Of a stretch of 64,000 bases of DNA, positions 1 to 10,577 are shown piece after piece (the first letter of the stretch is position 1; the number at the start of each line of letters is the position of its first letter). The position numbers and the translations under genes are program-made. The DNA is from Linnemannia schmuckeri. Lineage: Eukaryota; Mortierellomycota; Mortierellomycetes; Mortierellales; Mortierellaceae. The stretch spans positions 2,232,001 through 2,296,000 of the forward strand of contig JANATG010000002.1 of assembly GCA_029449235.1 (NCBI GenBank), given 5' to 3'. The notes beneath the pieces are model-generated. The model saw only the letters and a program-made list of their open reading frames with translations. It made no database searches and was not told the origin of the DNA.

Positions 1-919
1 TTTGTCTTTCACAAGAAAGGCAAGCTTATCGATTTCGACACAGATGCCCTAACCTTATTTTGCCACTGATTTAGGCTCCATCATGTCTCTGGTGTGTACC
101 CCTTTCCTCTCAATTTTCTCAGGAAAAAACAAGGACTCACAGCTCTATTTTATCCTGCTCACTTCCGGCATCCCTGAACATACCCAAAGACGGGCACTAT
201 TGTTATTTTGCTACTGCTGCATTTTTTTCCACGAAAAATAATACAAAAATGAATCTTGGTTACTGGCTTGCATGCGAGTCAATATCGACCCAGCAAAAAA
301 ATTAGTTGAGTGTCAATATTGTCAATTAGCCACGCTTAGTACGTTCTTTTAGCCACAATCAGCCACACCAGTGTCAATTTCATCGCCTAAACCAAATGAA
401 GCTTTCTGTTTTGTGGCTATTTCTTGTGTAACGCAATAAGACGACATCTTGTGCCCTGCGGCAGGTCAGATATTTTGAGCCATGAGGGTATCTGGCTGTA
501 CAATAAACACTATCATTGCTCCAGCCCTCGTCCCTGTCCCTTGTCCCCACTGACTTTGTCTCATGCTGTTGCAATGCTATAGGGGAAGAGAGTCTATAGC
601 TGAGATAAAACAATAGATAAGCGCATCGATGCAGGTCCATATATTGTCTGTTACTTCCGTTCTGATATACTTCCTCACCAGTGCCATGGGTTTATTAGAC
701 TTTTTTGTCTATTTAGTTCGGCCCACATCTTTGTCTTCACCTTCTTCCTCTCTGCTCACTCCTGTCCACTCTCTTGCGAAGCCAAGTTTTCCAATAGCTT
801 GAAAGATTTTCGTTATTTTGCCTCTTTCAAAACGCATATTTTATTGCTAAGCTTCAACTGTGGCAGAGGATACTTCCCCCACTGCTGCACCACAGTGGCT
901 CGCTCCGTTGTTTTTGTAT
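1..919. other. No gene recognised
   Basis: No open frame here looks like a protein, and no splice-linked exons or RNA gene could be recognised. The stretch is AT-rich and holds the 3' flank of the minus-strand NmrA-like gene that ends at 920. Confidence 0.5.
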
Positions 920-1990
920 TTATAACTTCGCGGTGGCACGGTACGCGCGATGGGGCTTAAACGCCTCCTTTTCTTTCAAGAAGAAGTCGCGGAGGGTTTT
1001 ACCTTCACGGCCGAGGATCTCTTGCATATCAGGGACCAACGTGTTGTCGATGCTGCACCATTCGTACTCATCTAGAAGCAAATCGATCATGGGCAGAGAC
1101 GGCGCATATTGATGGCGAGGCCCTCCATGCCAGTTCAGAAGCTTGTTACACTGATCCGCATCCACCTTTTCCCAGCCATCGTGCTTGGTGAGCGACCTGA
1201 AATACTGCGCGAGTTCCTCGCGGGAGACCTCCTTGAATTCGACGTTGTTGCCACTTGATGCGTTCAAGATCTGAACAATGCCGCGAGGATGAGTCTGTTC
1301 GGAACCGGCCAAGGTGTATATCTTGTTTGTGTACTTTCCAAAGCTGTTCACATTAGAATTCGGACATTGGGAGGTAGCTCGACAGTGCTCGATCGTGACC
1401 GCCTCAATGACACCTACAACGTCGATTAGATCAACATGGGTCAACAAGGCATCCTGGCTCATCGCCATCGGGAACCGACTCCGCTCTTCCACGATGTGAG
1501 ACCAAAACAAGAAGGCCTGGCTAAGAATGGCCTTTCGAAGGATCACATAGTTGGAGATATTCTTCTTAATTTCTTGTTCGACCTCGTGGTAGGCCTGGTG
1601 ACTGCGCAATCGCGAAGACCCTGCACCCCGGATCGAGACCATCAGACAGGAGTTTATGTGCGCTTTTTTCATCGCAGCCACGAGATTCTTGCCGAATAGA
1701 ACCCTTTGCTCGTCCATCTCCATGAACAGGACCGTGCAAGAGACGCCGTGGAGTGCCTTCTCAAGAGTCGCTTCATTCTCGTAATCTACTTTCTCCACCC
1801 TGACGTTCTTGAGCTGTTTGAGTAGATCGAGGTTTTCGTCGTCTCGGACGAGACACACCAACTGGACGTCCTTAGAGTACTTTTGGAGACCTTGAGACAA
1901 ATGGAGTGCCGCGCTACAACCGACCCAGGAGTTGGCGTTTGTGAAGGCGATAGTCTTGCCGGTGAAGGCGGGAGTGCCGGTGGTGGACAT
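920..1990 (-). CDS. NmrA-like NAD(P)-binding Rossmann protein
   Basis: An intronless frame of 356 aa on the minus strand. The start is the ATG at 1990 (MSTTGTPAFTGK); the frame runs open further upstream, but only through a poly-T leader that would encode a run of Phe. The N-terminus has the beta-alpha-beta layout of NAD(P)-binding folds, with an unusual nucleotide loop (NANSWVGCSAA, about residues 18-28) in place of the usual TGxxGxxG. A following VCLVRDDEN segment is typical of NmrA-like and atypical short-chain dehydrogenase proteins. Many of these bind NAD(P) as redox sensors or act as reductases on small substrates; which applies here cannot be told. The altered glycine loop argues against assuming catalysis. 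No operon-like neighbour. Confidence 0.75.
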   Translation of the reverse strand: MSTTGTPAFTGKTIAFTNANSWVGCSAALHLSQGLQKYSKDVQLVCLVRDDENLDLLKQLKNVRVEKVDYENEATLEKALHGVSCTVLFMEMDEQRVLFGKNLVAAMKKAHINSCLMVSIRGAGSSRLRSHQAYHEVEQEIKKNISNYVILRKAILSQAFLFWSHIVEERSRFPMAMSQDALLTHVDLIDVVGVIEAVTIEHCRATSQCPNSNVNSFGKYTNKIYTLAGSEQTHPRGIVQILNASSGNNVEFKEVSREELAQYFRSLTKHDGWEKVDADQCNKLLNWHGGPRHQYAPSLPMIDLLLDEYEWCSIDNTLVPDMQEILGREGKTLRDFFLKEKEAFKPHRAYRATAKL

Positions 1991-2100
1991 GATTGTGTTT
2001 TTGATGACTATTTTTTTGTTTTGTTTTGGATTGAAATGGGCTGGCTGAGTGAGGATGAGTTTTGAAGAGTGGAACAGAAAATGGCAGGAGTGTTTGCAGC

Positions 2101-2101
<1 letters not shown>

Positions 2102-2132
<31 letters not shown>
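2102..2132. repeat. A31 homopolymer
   Basis: An uninterrupted run of 31 A lies about 110 bp upstream of the NmrA-like start codon, so it is a poly-T tract in that gene's leader or promoter. Such tracts exclude nucleosomes in many fungi; the exact length may be an assembly artefact. Confidence 0.9.
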
Positions 2133-2134
<2 letters not shown>

Positions 2135-2518
2135 TAAGGATTTGAAAAAATCATCGCAGATACCACCGCTGTCAGTCAGCATACTGCTGAATCTGTTACT
2201 GCGTTGAAAATTGACCACCGTAACATCACTATGGTGACTGACGAAGGCTTAATCTGAGGGACAAGCATCTTTCTAGTTCACCTGCAAGGTCTGTGAGGAA
2301 GTGAGTTTGGAAGAAAAATAGTAAGAGAGACATGAAGCTGTGATCATTCATAAGAACAGTAAGGGAGTTGGTATTGCTCCCCATCATCAAAACCAAATAA
2401 CAAAAAGAAAAACAAGGAGGAGAGGGAAAGCGAAGTGACTGCAGGCTTCTCTCCTGCGACTTTCAGCTTGCCATTGCAAAAAATAATAATAAAGAAAGGA
2501 TCTAAAAGGCATTAAGAT

Positions 2519-2865
2519 GCAGCAAAGGAGTTCGTGGGTAATGCCGAGAAAATATCACTGCTAAAGAAAGGCTATAAGAAAAAAGAGGGGGTCATGTACA
2601 AGAAAGAAAAGAGTCTAAGAGGTACAAAAAGGCAGTGGGGAGTTCGTGGGTCATAAAGAGAAAGCATTACTGAACAAGAAAGTCCATGAGAAAAAAATGA
2701 GGGGGTTGTGCATAAAAAAGAGGAGCGGTGTGTGGTTCCTCTAGAAAGTAAAACAAGGCAGTAAAGACATTTGTGGACAATGCCGAGAGAGCATTACTGA
2801 TCAGGAAAAGTCATAAGGAAAAAAGGGGGGTCGCATAAAAGAAAAAAAAGGAGCGATGGTTCGTT
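2519..2865. repeat. Three diverged tandem repeats, period about 110-126 bp
   Basis: Three units follow each other, starting near 2519, 2632 and 2758. Each runs in the same order through a 'gagttcgtgg' or 'acatttgtgg' block, a 'gagaaagcattactg'-like block, a 'taagaaaaaa' block and a G-rich 'gggggtc' block. They lie upstream of the carboxylesterase on the plus strand, in A-rich DNA with no coding frame. Confidence 0.7.
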
Positions 2866-2999
2866 GGCATTCCCCACTACATTTTGGACATTACCCTGTA
2901 GTCCGTCGCACACGGTCAGAAAAATAGTATTAAATTGGTTGCTTTCGAGAGCAGATCATCTCTGAATTTCCTTCACAAAAACATTCTCCATTCGCCGTC

Positions 3000-5080
3000 A
3001 TGATTCCAACTAAGCACAATGCTGAAACCGTCAACGTCGGACACCCATCTGCGGTATACATTACAGGTCAAGGTTCTGTTCGCGGTTTTAGGGATGTGGA
3101 TCGCAGTCTTATTCGATTCCTTAACATTCCTTATGCTACCGTCACCGAACGTTGGCGTCAGGCCAGTCCAGTCAATCCGTGGCTTGGGGTTCGAGATGCA
3201 ACTCGCTACGGGTACGTAACTTAGGGGTTTTTTAAGAGTATAATATCCATCGCAGTAGCAAAACTAATGCCAACGTGACTTCGATAGCCCAATGTGCCCA
3301 CAGACACTTGCCCGTAAGGGCACCGGTCTGACAAAGCTCTTTGGCATACCGGCTGTGAACGATGGATTCCAGTACTCGTTCTCTGAACGAGATTGTTTGA
3401 ATCTTAGTATTTATGTTCCCTTGCTGGATGCTCCACCTCCAGTTAGTGGAATTCCTGTAATCGTTTTCATTCATGGAGGAAAGCTTCGTCATGGTGGGAA
3501 TGCCCATCCGGTGTATGGTAAAACTCAGTCCTTTTTCGGAGAATAACCCGAACTATTTTCTTGGTTTTTGTCAATTCCTGTTAATCAAATATGTCGTGTA
3601 TTATTGTTTAGACATGTCTAATTTCGTCCACGCATCGGTCAAAGCCAACCAGCCCGTGATAGTGGTGGTGATCAACTACCGTCTTGGATGTCTCGGATAC
3701 TTTGCGTCCCGTGAGCTCGCTTTCGAGTTTGATTCAGACCCTGACAACATTCTTCACCTTCGAACTCACGACCAAGATCCCGCATTCGGAAACTGGGGTT
3801 TAGCGGATCAGAAACTTGCCTTTGAGTGGGTTCGAGAACATATTTGGGTCTTTGGAGGAAATGCCTCGAACATAACTGCGATGGGCTATTCTGGAGGGGG
3901 AACAGCAATCATGAACCACATGTTGATTCAAAGCCATCATGGCTTGTTCTCTCGAGCAATCGTACACTCGGGTGGAGCTGGATTGATATTTGCGAGATAC
4001 GCATACTTCCAATGCCAGAAGATCTTCGACCATTTACACAACCATATCCAAGCTGAAAACGCGCCTATGGCAACAGGAAGTGAAAAGACCCCCAACGGAA
4101 GCGATCTCGGACAGGAACTACTCCAGCGTGCACAAACACTGCGAGGCATTTCTGCAGATATCCTGATGCAGGTACCAGAGCTTAAGGGCATTGACAGTAT
4201 TCTGTATCCCAACCTCGATAACAAGGTCCTCTTCCCAAGCCCCCAGTCACTTATAGCAAGGGACTCGCATCATTACGATCCTGGAGTCAAATCCGTCATC
4301 TTTGCAACCACAAAAGACGAAGGAACTCTTTTTGCAGGCACGCATGGAGCGACCGATATCTGCCAGTGGCAGTCATTCCTTGATCGATGGGTTAGTCCCA
4401 AGTTGCATCAAGAAGTCGAAGCCATCTATGGGAAACCTCAAACGGGAGCTGATGCCAGATCTTTCTCGAGCAAGATACTTGGTGATATTTTCGCGGCCTA
4501 TCCCACTAATTCAGCCTGTGAGGGGTTTCTTGCACAGGACGACAGACAGCGGGTACTATTGCGCGTTTCATATGGAATAGTACTGTCTAATCTGAGAATA
4601 TCTAACCGAACTGTTTCAGTTTCCAGTCTGACTTTTTTTTTTTTTTTTTTTTCAATGCATTAGCTATTATATCGGGTTTACGTCGACAGGTCCCTCAAGG
4701 CTGTAGACAATATGCAACTGGATCTTGGTGTGGCCCATGGCACTGATATGGGCTTTGCAACAATGTCCGATTTGAGTCAGCAGTACATGACCGAACAAGA
4801 AAAGGCATTTGGGTATCGTGTGATGGAAAAGTATTTCCGGTTCGCATACGGTCTGGAAGACGAAGCAACCCCCGGTGACCCACACACCGTGGGCTGGAAG
4901 GCAGGATGCAAAGATGGTAGAGTAGCGACGGTTTGGTCTGAGGACTTTGAGTTCCGAGCTGGGGCTTTTGAGAGGATGGATGAGAGAACAATCGAGCTGT
5001 GGAGAAGAAATGAGGAATGGGTAGCACAAAAGCGACCGCCTCAGTCCCTTGGCTCCACGCATTCTCGTCCCATGTTGTAG
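3000..5080 (+). CDS. Type-B carboxylesterase/lipase, four exons
   Basis: Exons read 3000-3211, 3288-3517, 3612-4552 and 4664-5080, giving 599 aa in one frame. All three introns are GT-AG; the third contains a long poly-T run before its acceptor. The product is an alpha/beta hydrolase of the carboxylesterase/cholinesterase family. It shows a DCLNLSIYVP block, an oxyanion-hole HGG, the nucleophile elbow GYSGG (Ser about 241), the acid in KDEGTLF (Glu about 384) and the base in GVAHGTD (His about 486), so the triad is complete. Length fits the family (about 550-600 aa). It should hydrolyse carboxylic esters; the substrate is unknown. No clear signal peptide is seen, which suggests an intracellular enzyme unless the start is further upstream. 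Confidence 0.88.
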
Positions 5081-7961
5081 CCATTGAAGAGTACCCGCCG
5101 CGGGTTCGCTCGCGGATGTGAACTCTTTTTTTCCTTTTCCTACTCAATTTAATTTTCGATAAAGTGCATCTCATCCATCAACCTCTCCACCGCCTCAACA
5201 CATCGCTATCAGCACTCTCATTTATCTCCCATCATCATTGGTTTATGTATAAGCCAAGGAAGGACATAATTAGAGAGACACTTCGTCAATGTTTTGTATT
5301 GGCTAAATTCAGGTCAAAGGCAGACTTTTTTCATGCAGCCATGCTCATTTCCTGGCATCCGCTCTCTCGCATTCCCCTTAACCCCTTAGCCCAAATCTCA
5401 CACCTCCTTCTCCATGCCATCTCGTACCAATGTTGTGATGTAGAACTTGGCGACTATCTAGGGGGATCTAGTCTAAACAAGTGGATTGCAGAGCGAGGAC
5501 TATATTCTACAAAGAAATGGACTTGGAGAGTTTACGGAGTTCGCATATATGAGATCGGTGTAACAAACAAAACAAAGAGAAAGAAGGAAATAAAGGGAGA
5601 AAGGAGTGCTAACAATAAGTAAACCCCTCTTGGTGAGGCTTCTTATGGGTTTCGATGGTCCTAGGGTCCGTATACCATTTATAGCGCCGTTATTTGTGCG
5701 TCGGCCTGCCATCAGGCGAACGGGATACATCGAGTGATGGCCGCGGACTGTGACGCGAGGCGCGCGCGGTGGATCTTATCTTGAAGTCGACCGAGGTACA
5801 AAGGCCCGAGAAAATGTATCAAACAGGGTGTTGATCCGGGCCTCATGGATTCTTACATTCAAGAGAAAACTAAAGTCAATGGTTCAAAATAAGGAAAAGG
5901 AGAAGCGTCCCGAGTCAATTGTTTTGTTCTGAATTATTTATTGTCATATCTGTTCTATGGAAATAGTGATCACACCAACGCCACCAAAATCCCACTCAAA
6001 GGCAGTTCCTATTTACATCACCACACCAGGTTCTCTCCTCCCAGTGCCGAGCCTCCTTCCCAACGGACCAGACAAGCCGTCTGAGAAAAGCACAAACTAA
6101 TGGGTGCGGCTCCTATGTTTCTTTGATGAAGTATTACAGCCACGCGACCTTGATGTGATTGTGATGAACTCGCCGAAAAAGAAGCGCAATACAGCAAGCC
6201 ACATTATTTGTGCAAAAATATAACCCTTAAAGAGCACTTTTGTCACTGCTACTCAGGGAGAGGGTCGAAGGCCAGAGTTCTAGGACCGCTGTTAAGTCCT
6301 CAATTGGTACAGGGGGAAAAGGAGTTGTAGGTTGAAGGGAGGTTGATAGTAGGGAGTAGGGAGTAGTGATAATGGTGTCCTAAAGAATCACACGAATCAA
6401 TACACTGCAGCGCGCCAGCGAAACTCTTGTTAGTACTGCTCTGGTCCAAGAAGTGATGTGTAAAAGGACAAAGAGCAGACAAGAGGGCTGGGCACACTAC
6501 TAATACTATGTCTACAAAGAATATGACTGCTAATCTAAGGCGTCGCCACCGCTGCCTAGCCACCACCTTATTTTGCAACAATTGCATCACCTCTCATGCA
6601 TTTTTTTTTTGAGGACCCGACGTTAGGGTTACATGAGAATCTTCATATTCGTTGTTCTGAAATTGCGTAACCTCCCTTAATGCATTAAAAAACCGCGGTC
6701 CCGTCCTTATGCATTTTGAAAGGTTTGACTGTAAGCACTGTTACAAATTTGGTGGCACCCTCCAGAATGATGACGTCATAGTAGTGTAGCCGATCGTTCT
6801 TCTAGAGTAGTATTTATGTGGGGTAGAAGCTGTTCGTTGTTCTTTGTCTCCTTTACTGTATAGACACTGGACTAACGGATAGCATCTGCATCGCATAGAG
6901 TCCAGTTTTGTAGAACCGATTGTGGAACTGACAGCGTTCCTATAATTCTGCCGCGAACCCTCCCCCGTGAAACAGCACGGCGTCAGGATTCCCTGCTTCC
7001 CCTTAAGCAGGTCCCCCTGTAATCTATCGTGGCGCCTTCCCCTAAGCCACCATCACGACCCTAAGAGTCAATCTCATATACCGATGGCATCTGTCTAGTA
7101 GCCTAAGATCTCAAGGTACCTACGCCCCGCCGGTCGGTCTCAGCCCCTGCCCTGAGTAGCCATCGATCCGGTTGCCTTTCTGCCGCGGTCACCGACTCGA
7201 GTCCCCAGGTCCGGGTCCCCCTCACCAGTATAAATAGCCCTCCTAGCTAAATAGTCATCATCAGTTTCTTTTCAGTCCTCATTCCTAAATATATATCATT
7301 TCCCCATATACTTTCCCTCTTCGCCCTTAAAGTCCATCTTCCGCTGGACATTCATCTATCTAGCCCTCCTCTTCTCACTCTACCTCCTGGAGCTCTCTAT
7401 CCCAGGGCTTTCTCCTTCTCCCCTCAATCTTCTCCTGGTTGTACCTTTGATCGCTCGTGCTGCATTTTTCCCAATGACAGCCACCCGACTCGTTCTACAA
7501 CCGAACATCGGTGCTGCGTTTGGCGCGTCTAAGCCACCACTTAGATACTCTTGCTAGGATCTCGTAGGAGGTCGTGCTCACATACGGCACCGACCTCCAT
7601 CTATCTTAGGTAGTTACCATCGCTCTCAGGTAGCTACCATCGCTCTCAGTCCATTCCTGACCCTCCATAGATATGACTCTTAACATAGACGATCTCTTCC
7701 CCAACTCCCGATTCCCTATAAGATAGCTAGCTTAGCCCTAGACAGTTATTCACGTCTTTTGTTCCTTTTTCTCTCATAAAGTTGTCCCCATCATATCTGT
7801 CTCCTTTTGGAATGTCCTTCCTGTATTGGATGTTCATCTTTCTCTGTATTATCTTCACATATCCTTCTCGAACTCTACCTCAACAACTCCATTTCCCCTC
7901 TTTGTTCGTCACTCTGCGCCTTAACAGTCCTTCCACAGCCTTCTCATACCAACATCGGGTA
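5081..7961. other. Gene-poor region with repeat-like sequence
   Basis: No convincing gene. Positions 5630-5850 are markedly GC-richer than the surroundings (for example a CGCGAGGCGCGCGCGG run near 5756) and look like foreign or repeat DNA. Positions 6740-7700 have a promoter-like block (TATAAAT near 7230) and a short duplication of a 'ccatcgctctcaggtag' unit near 7618-7650. This is reminiscent of a decayed LTR, but no target-site duplication or partner LTR was found. Confidence 0.4.
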
Positions 7962-8426
7962 GTCACGTGTTGCTCGATTTGTGGGGGTCTTGAGGGGGGA
8001 TGTTCTTGGCTGGCCGAGGCGTTGGCGTCAGTGCCAGGTGTGACAGGGTCACTCATCGAGGAAGAGGGAGAAGGAAAGGTGGAGTTCCCCTCTACAACCC
8101 CTGTGTTCGAGGTATGTTTCCAGGATCGACGGCCATAACTCAGATAACGGGCAGACAAGGAAAAGGATGTATATACGTGTGTGTGTGTGTCCCTTCTCAG
8201 TATCACGAATAAAGACGGTAACTCTCAAGACCTGCTCGTATCGTGGAAAGAAAGGTGCTTTATGCCAATGGCTATTCTCCAAAGACTAGAAACTACTACT
8301 GCTACCAACGGTCAAAAAGGTGTAGTGCCTACCTGCTCGTATCGTGGAAATGCTTTTCCAGACACTCCCAGGCAAACGCGTAAAATAGTCAAATGGCCAC
8401 CAGAAGCTAAGCCACTCTAAACCACC
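7962..8426 (+). repeat. Interspersed repeat, copy 1
   Basis: About 465 bp starting at 'gtcacgtgttgctcg' and ending at 'gccactctaaaccac'. It recurs inverted at 10217-10577 and in direct orientation at 11549-12016. It contains a GT microsatellite and two internal copies of 'acctgctcgtatcgtgga' (near 8228 and 8334). Copies 1 and 2 face each other across the chaplin-like gene. The class is unknown: there is no coding capacity, and no TG..CA ends or target duplications are visible. Confidence 0.85.
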
Positions 8427-8553
8427 ACAGACTCTTACTTGAGCAATACTCGAGCGAAGGATAAAAAAAACTCCGCTCATTTCAACTTCTGAACTGACCA
8501 AAGCATCAACGACGCAACCTCGAATTCCTCCTGAAGCAAGGATTGAAAGAGCC

Positions 8554-8938
8554 GACATCGAAGGATCAAAAAGCAACGTCGCTATGAACGCTTGGCTGGT
8601 ACAAGCCAGTTATCCCTTTGCAAGATCATCCTCCGATTAGCGTGTCCTGCGACCGAAAAAGGTTGGTAGGTGTCGCGTCAAAGAAAAATTCTTACTTTCA
8701 CCAAGCAACTCTTCTGCCTCCACGTAGATCTTGCCTGGATCTCTTGATTTTCCCGTAGCTTGATTTTTCTCACCCCTTAAATTTCCTCATACCTTGGTGC
8801 CGTCCCTTGATGTTGTCCCTTGATGTTGTCTCTTGGTGTTGTCTTGGGGTGTTAATCCTTAGTATTGAGTGAATGAGGACATCGAAGGATCAAAAGCAAC
8901 GTCGCTATGGACGCTTGCTGCCACAAGCCAGTTGTCCC
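8554..8938 (+). repeat. Direct repeat of about 62 bp (8554-8616 and 8878-8938)
   Basis: Both copies run from 'gacatcgaaggatcaaaa' through 'gcaacgtcgctatg' to 'acaagccagtt', with a few differences. They lie between interspersed-repeat copy 1 and the chaplin-like gene and encode nothing recognisable. Confidence 0.8.
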
Positions 8939-9560
8939 ATCCCTTACTTTTCTCCAAGCTTTGATTGATCTCATGCCTTGCTTTTTCCTATGCCTTGATC
9001 TCGTCCCTTGATTTTCCTATGCCTTAATTTTCCACATCCCTTGATTTCTCCTATCCCTTGATGTTGCCCCTTGATGTGGTTCCTTGATGTTGTCTCTTGG
9101 TGTTGTCCCATTGGTATTGTCCCTTGATCATTGCTAGTATCCCTTAGTCTCTTTTCAGCATTCCTCCTTCATCCTTGCTTTTTACGTCCCTCCTTTCTCA
9201 GATTCCTTTGATTTTATCAGCGCCGCTTCTTTTTCTTGTGGTATCCATACTATTCTTAGCATTCCTTGATCATTTTCCAGCATTCCTCAAACTTTTACCA
9301 TCCCTCCTTGCCTCAATTTGTTCTGATGTTTTCTGAGTCCCTCCTTTGCTCAAAATGCCCTTGATGCATCATCCCTCCTGTTCTCAGTACGCTCTTTATC
9401 ATTCCTTTTCTCAGTATGCCCTTGATCATTTCAGCGTGCATCCCTTCTATTCTTAGTACTCCTTGGTCTTTTCAGCGTACCCTTAATGTCTTCTGTGCTC
9501 GTTTACTTCTCTGAGTCCTCTTGGTGTTTTCTGCATTCCATCTCTTTCTTGGCATCTCAC
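8750..9560 (+). other. Pyrimidine-rich degenerate repeat tract upstream of the chaplin-like gene
   Basis: Roughly 800 bp built from many imperfect variants of 'cccttgatgttgtc', 'ccttgatcattt' and 'ttctcagtat' blocks. There is no reading frame. It ends just before the TATA box of the secreted chaplin-like gene and so forms its upstream region. Confidence 0.55.
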
Positions 9561-9586
9561 TGATCTTTTCGGCAATGAAGATACAG

Positions 9587-9594
9587 TATAAATA
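9587..9594 (+). promoter_or_regulatory. TATA box of the chaplin-like gene
   Basis: TATAAATA, 238 bp before the ATG at 9825, within the range seen upstream of the four-TM genes in this window. Confidence 0.5.
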
Positions 9595-9824
9595 AATGAA
9601 CTTATCCGTGTACCATACAGAAATCAGCAACCATTGCTTCGGTCTATCTCACCTGTCTCCCACTTTTCCTTTGTTCCAAGTCTTCCACTTGTCTCTGTCC
9701 AGCGCCTACCCTTTATTATCATTTGTTCCCCGTCCATCACTTTACCTCTTCTCACCGATACTGCACCCTGTGGCAGCGCCTTGGATAATATAACCGTTTC
9801 TACACCTTCAACTCTTGACCAATA

Positions 9825-10067
9825 ATGGCATCTTGCGCCGCGCGTTTCCTTGTCCTTGTGATCGCACTCAGCATCTCGACCATAACTTGTGCTTCTCCAA
9901 TTAAGCGCAGCAGCGGAGCTCAAGGTGCTGCTGTAAATTCGCCTGGAATTGTTAGTGGCAATATCGTCCAAGTTCCTGTCAAAGTTGACGTTAATGCGTG
10001 CGGCAATACCATCAACGTAGTCGGACTACTCAACCCCACCACCGGCAATCTCTGTGTCAATAAATAG
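9825..10067 (+). CDS. Chaplin-domain small secreted protein
   Basis: Intronless, 80 aa. Residues 1-24 form a classical signal peptide (hydrophobic core LVLVIALSISTI, cleavage near CAS-P). KR at 27-28 is a possible Kex2 site that would leave a 52-residue peptide. The remainder matches the chaplin domain end to end: GAQGAAVNSPGIVSGN, then VQVPVKVDVNACGNT, then GLLNPTTGNLC, with the two conserved cysteines at 59 and 77. Chaplins are secreted amyloid-forming proteins that coat Streptomyces aerial hyphae and make them hydrophobic. The length equals that of the short bacterial chaplins, but the eukaryotic-style start, TATA box and an AATAAA overlapping the last codons suit fungal expression. Acquisition from an actinobacterium is inference. 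The function is probably in the cell wall or surface film. Confidence 0.88.
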   Translation: MASCAARFLVLVIALSISTITCASPIKRSSGAQGAAVNSPGIVSGNIVQVPVKVDVNACGNTINVVGLLNPTTGNLCVNK

Positions 10068-10216
10068 TCTTCACCTAGTAACTCGAACACATGTTCGCCT
10101 ATAAAGACGGTCCTTGATGTTGTCCATGACATTTTCCGGTCATATAAACAACCCCCTGAACAAATCAATTCAAACGAAAAGATTATCGTTGTGCGTAATA
10201 TGATACGAAGCTTGTT

Positions 10217-10577
10217 GTGGTTTAGAGTGGCTTAGCTTCTGGTGGCCATTTGACTATTTTACGTGTTTGCCTGGGAGTGTCTGGAAAAGCATCATTCTTT
10301 CCACGATACGAGCAGGTCTTGAGAGTTACCGTCTTTATTCGTGATACTGAGAAGGGACACACATACACTTACACCTTTTTCTTGTCTGCCCGCTATCTGA
10401 GTTATGGCCGTCGATCCTGGAAACATACCTCGAACACAGGGGTTGTAGAGGGGAACTCCACCTTTCCTTCTCCCTCTTCCTCGATGAGTGATCCTATCAC
10501 ACTGGCACTGACGCCAACGCCTCGGTCAGCCAAGGACAACCCCCCTCAAGACCCCCACAAATCGAGCAACACGTGAC
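10217..10577 (-). repeat. Interspersed repeat, copy 2 (inverted)
   Basis: About 361 bp, the reverse complement of copy 1 from its 'gccactctaaaccac' end to its 'gtcacgtgttgctcg' end. It lacks about 106 bp that lie between the two internal 'acctgctcgtatcgtgga' repeats of copies 1 and 3 and keeps a single merged repeat. This is the footprint of recombination or slippage between those repeats. It starts 150 bp after the chaplin-like stop codon. Confidence 0.85.

Noticed and set aside
380..640. 86-aa minus-strand open frame
   Set aside because: Low-quality composition, no signal peptide or recognisable motif, and no supporting context.
6739..7684. Possible solo LTR (TGTTA...TAACA ends, internal TATAAAT near 7230, and a 'tggtggcaccctcc' stretch that could be a primer-binding site)
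   Set aside because: The bases flanking the two ends do not form a target-site duplication, no second LTR or pol-like frame is nearby, and the primer-site idea rests on the TGG start alone.
8000..8212. Plus-strand short open frames in repeat copy 1
   Set aside because: Not maintained in the other two copies, unlike the reverse-strand frame noted as a finding; includes the GT microsatellite (VCVCVP).
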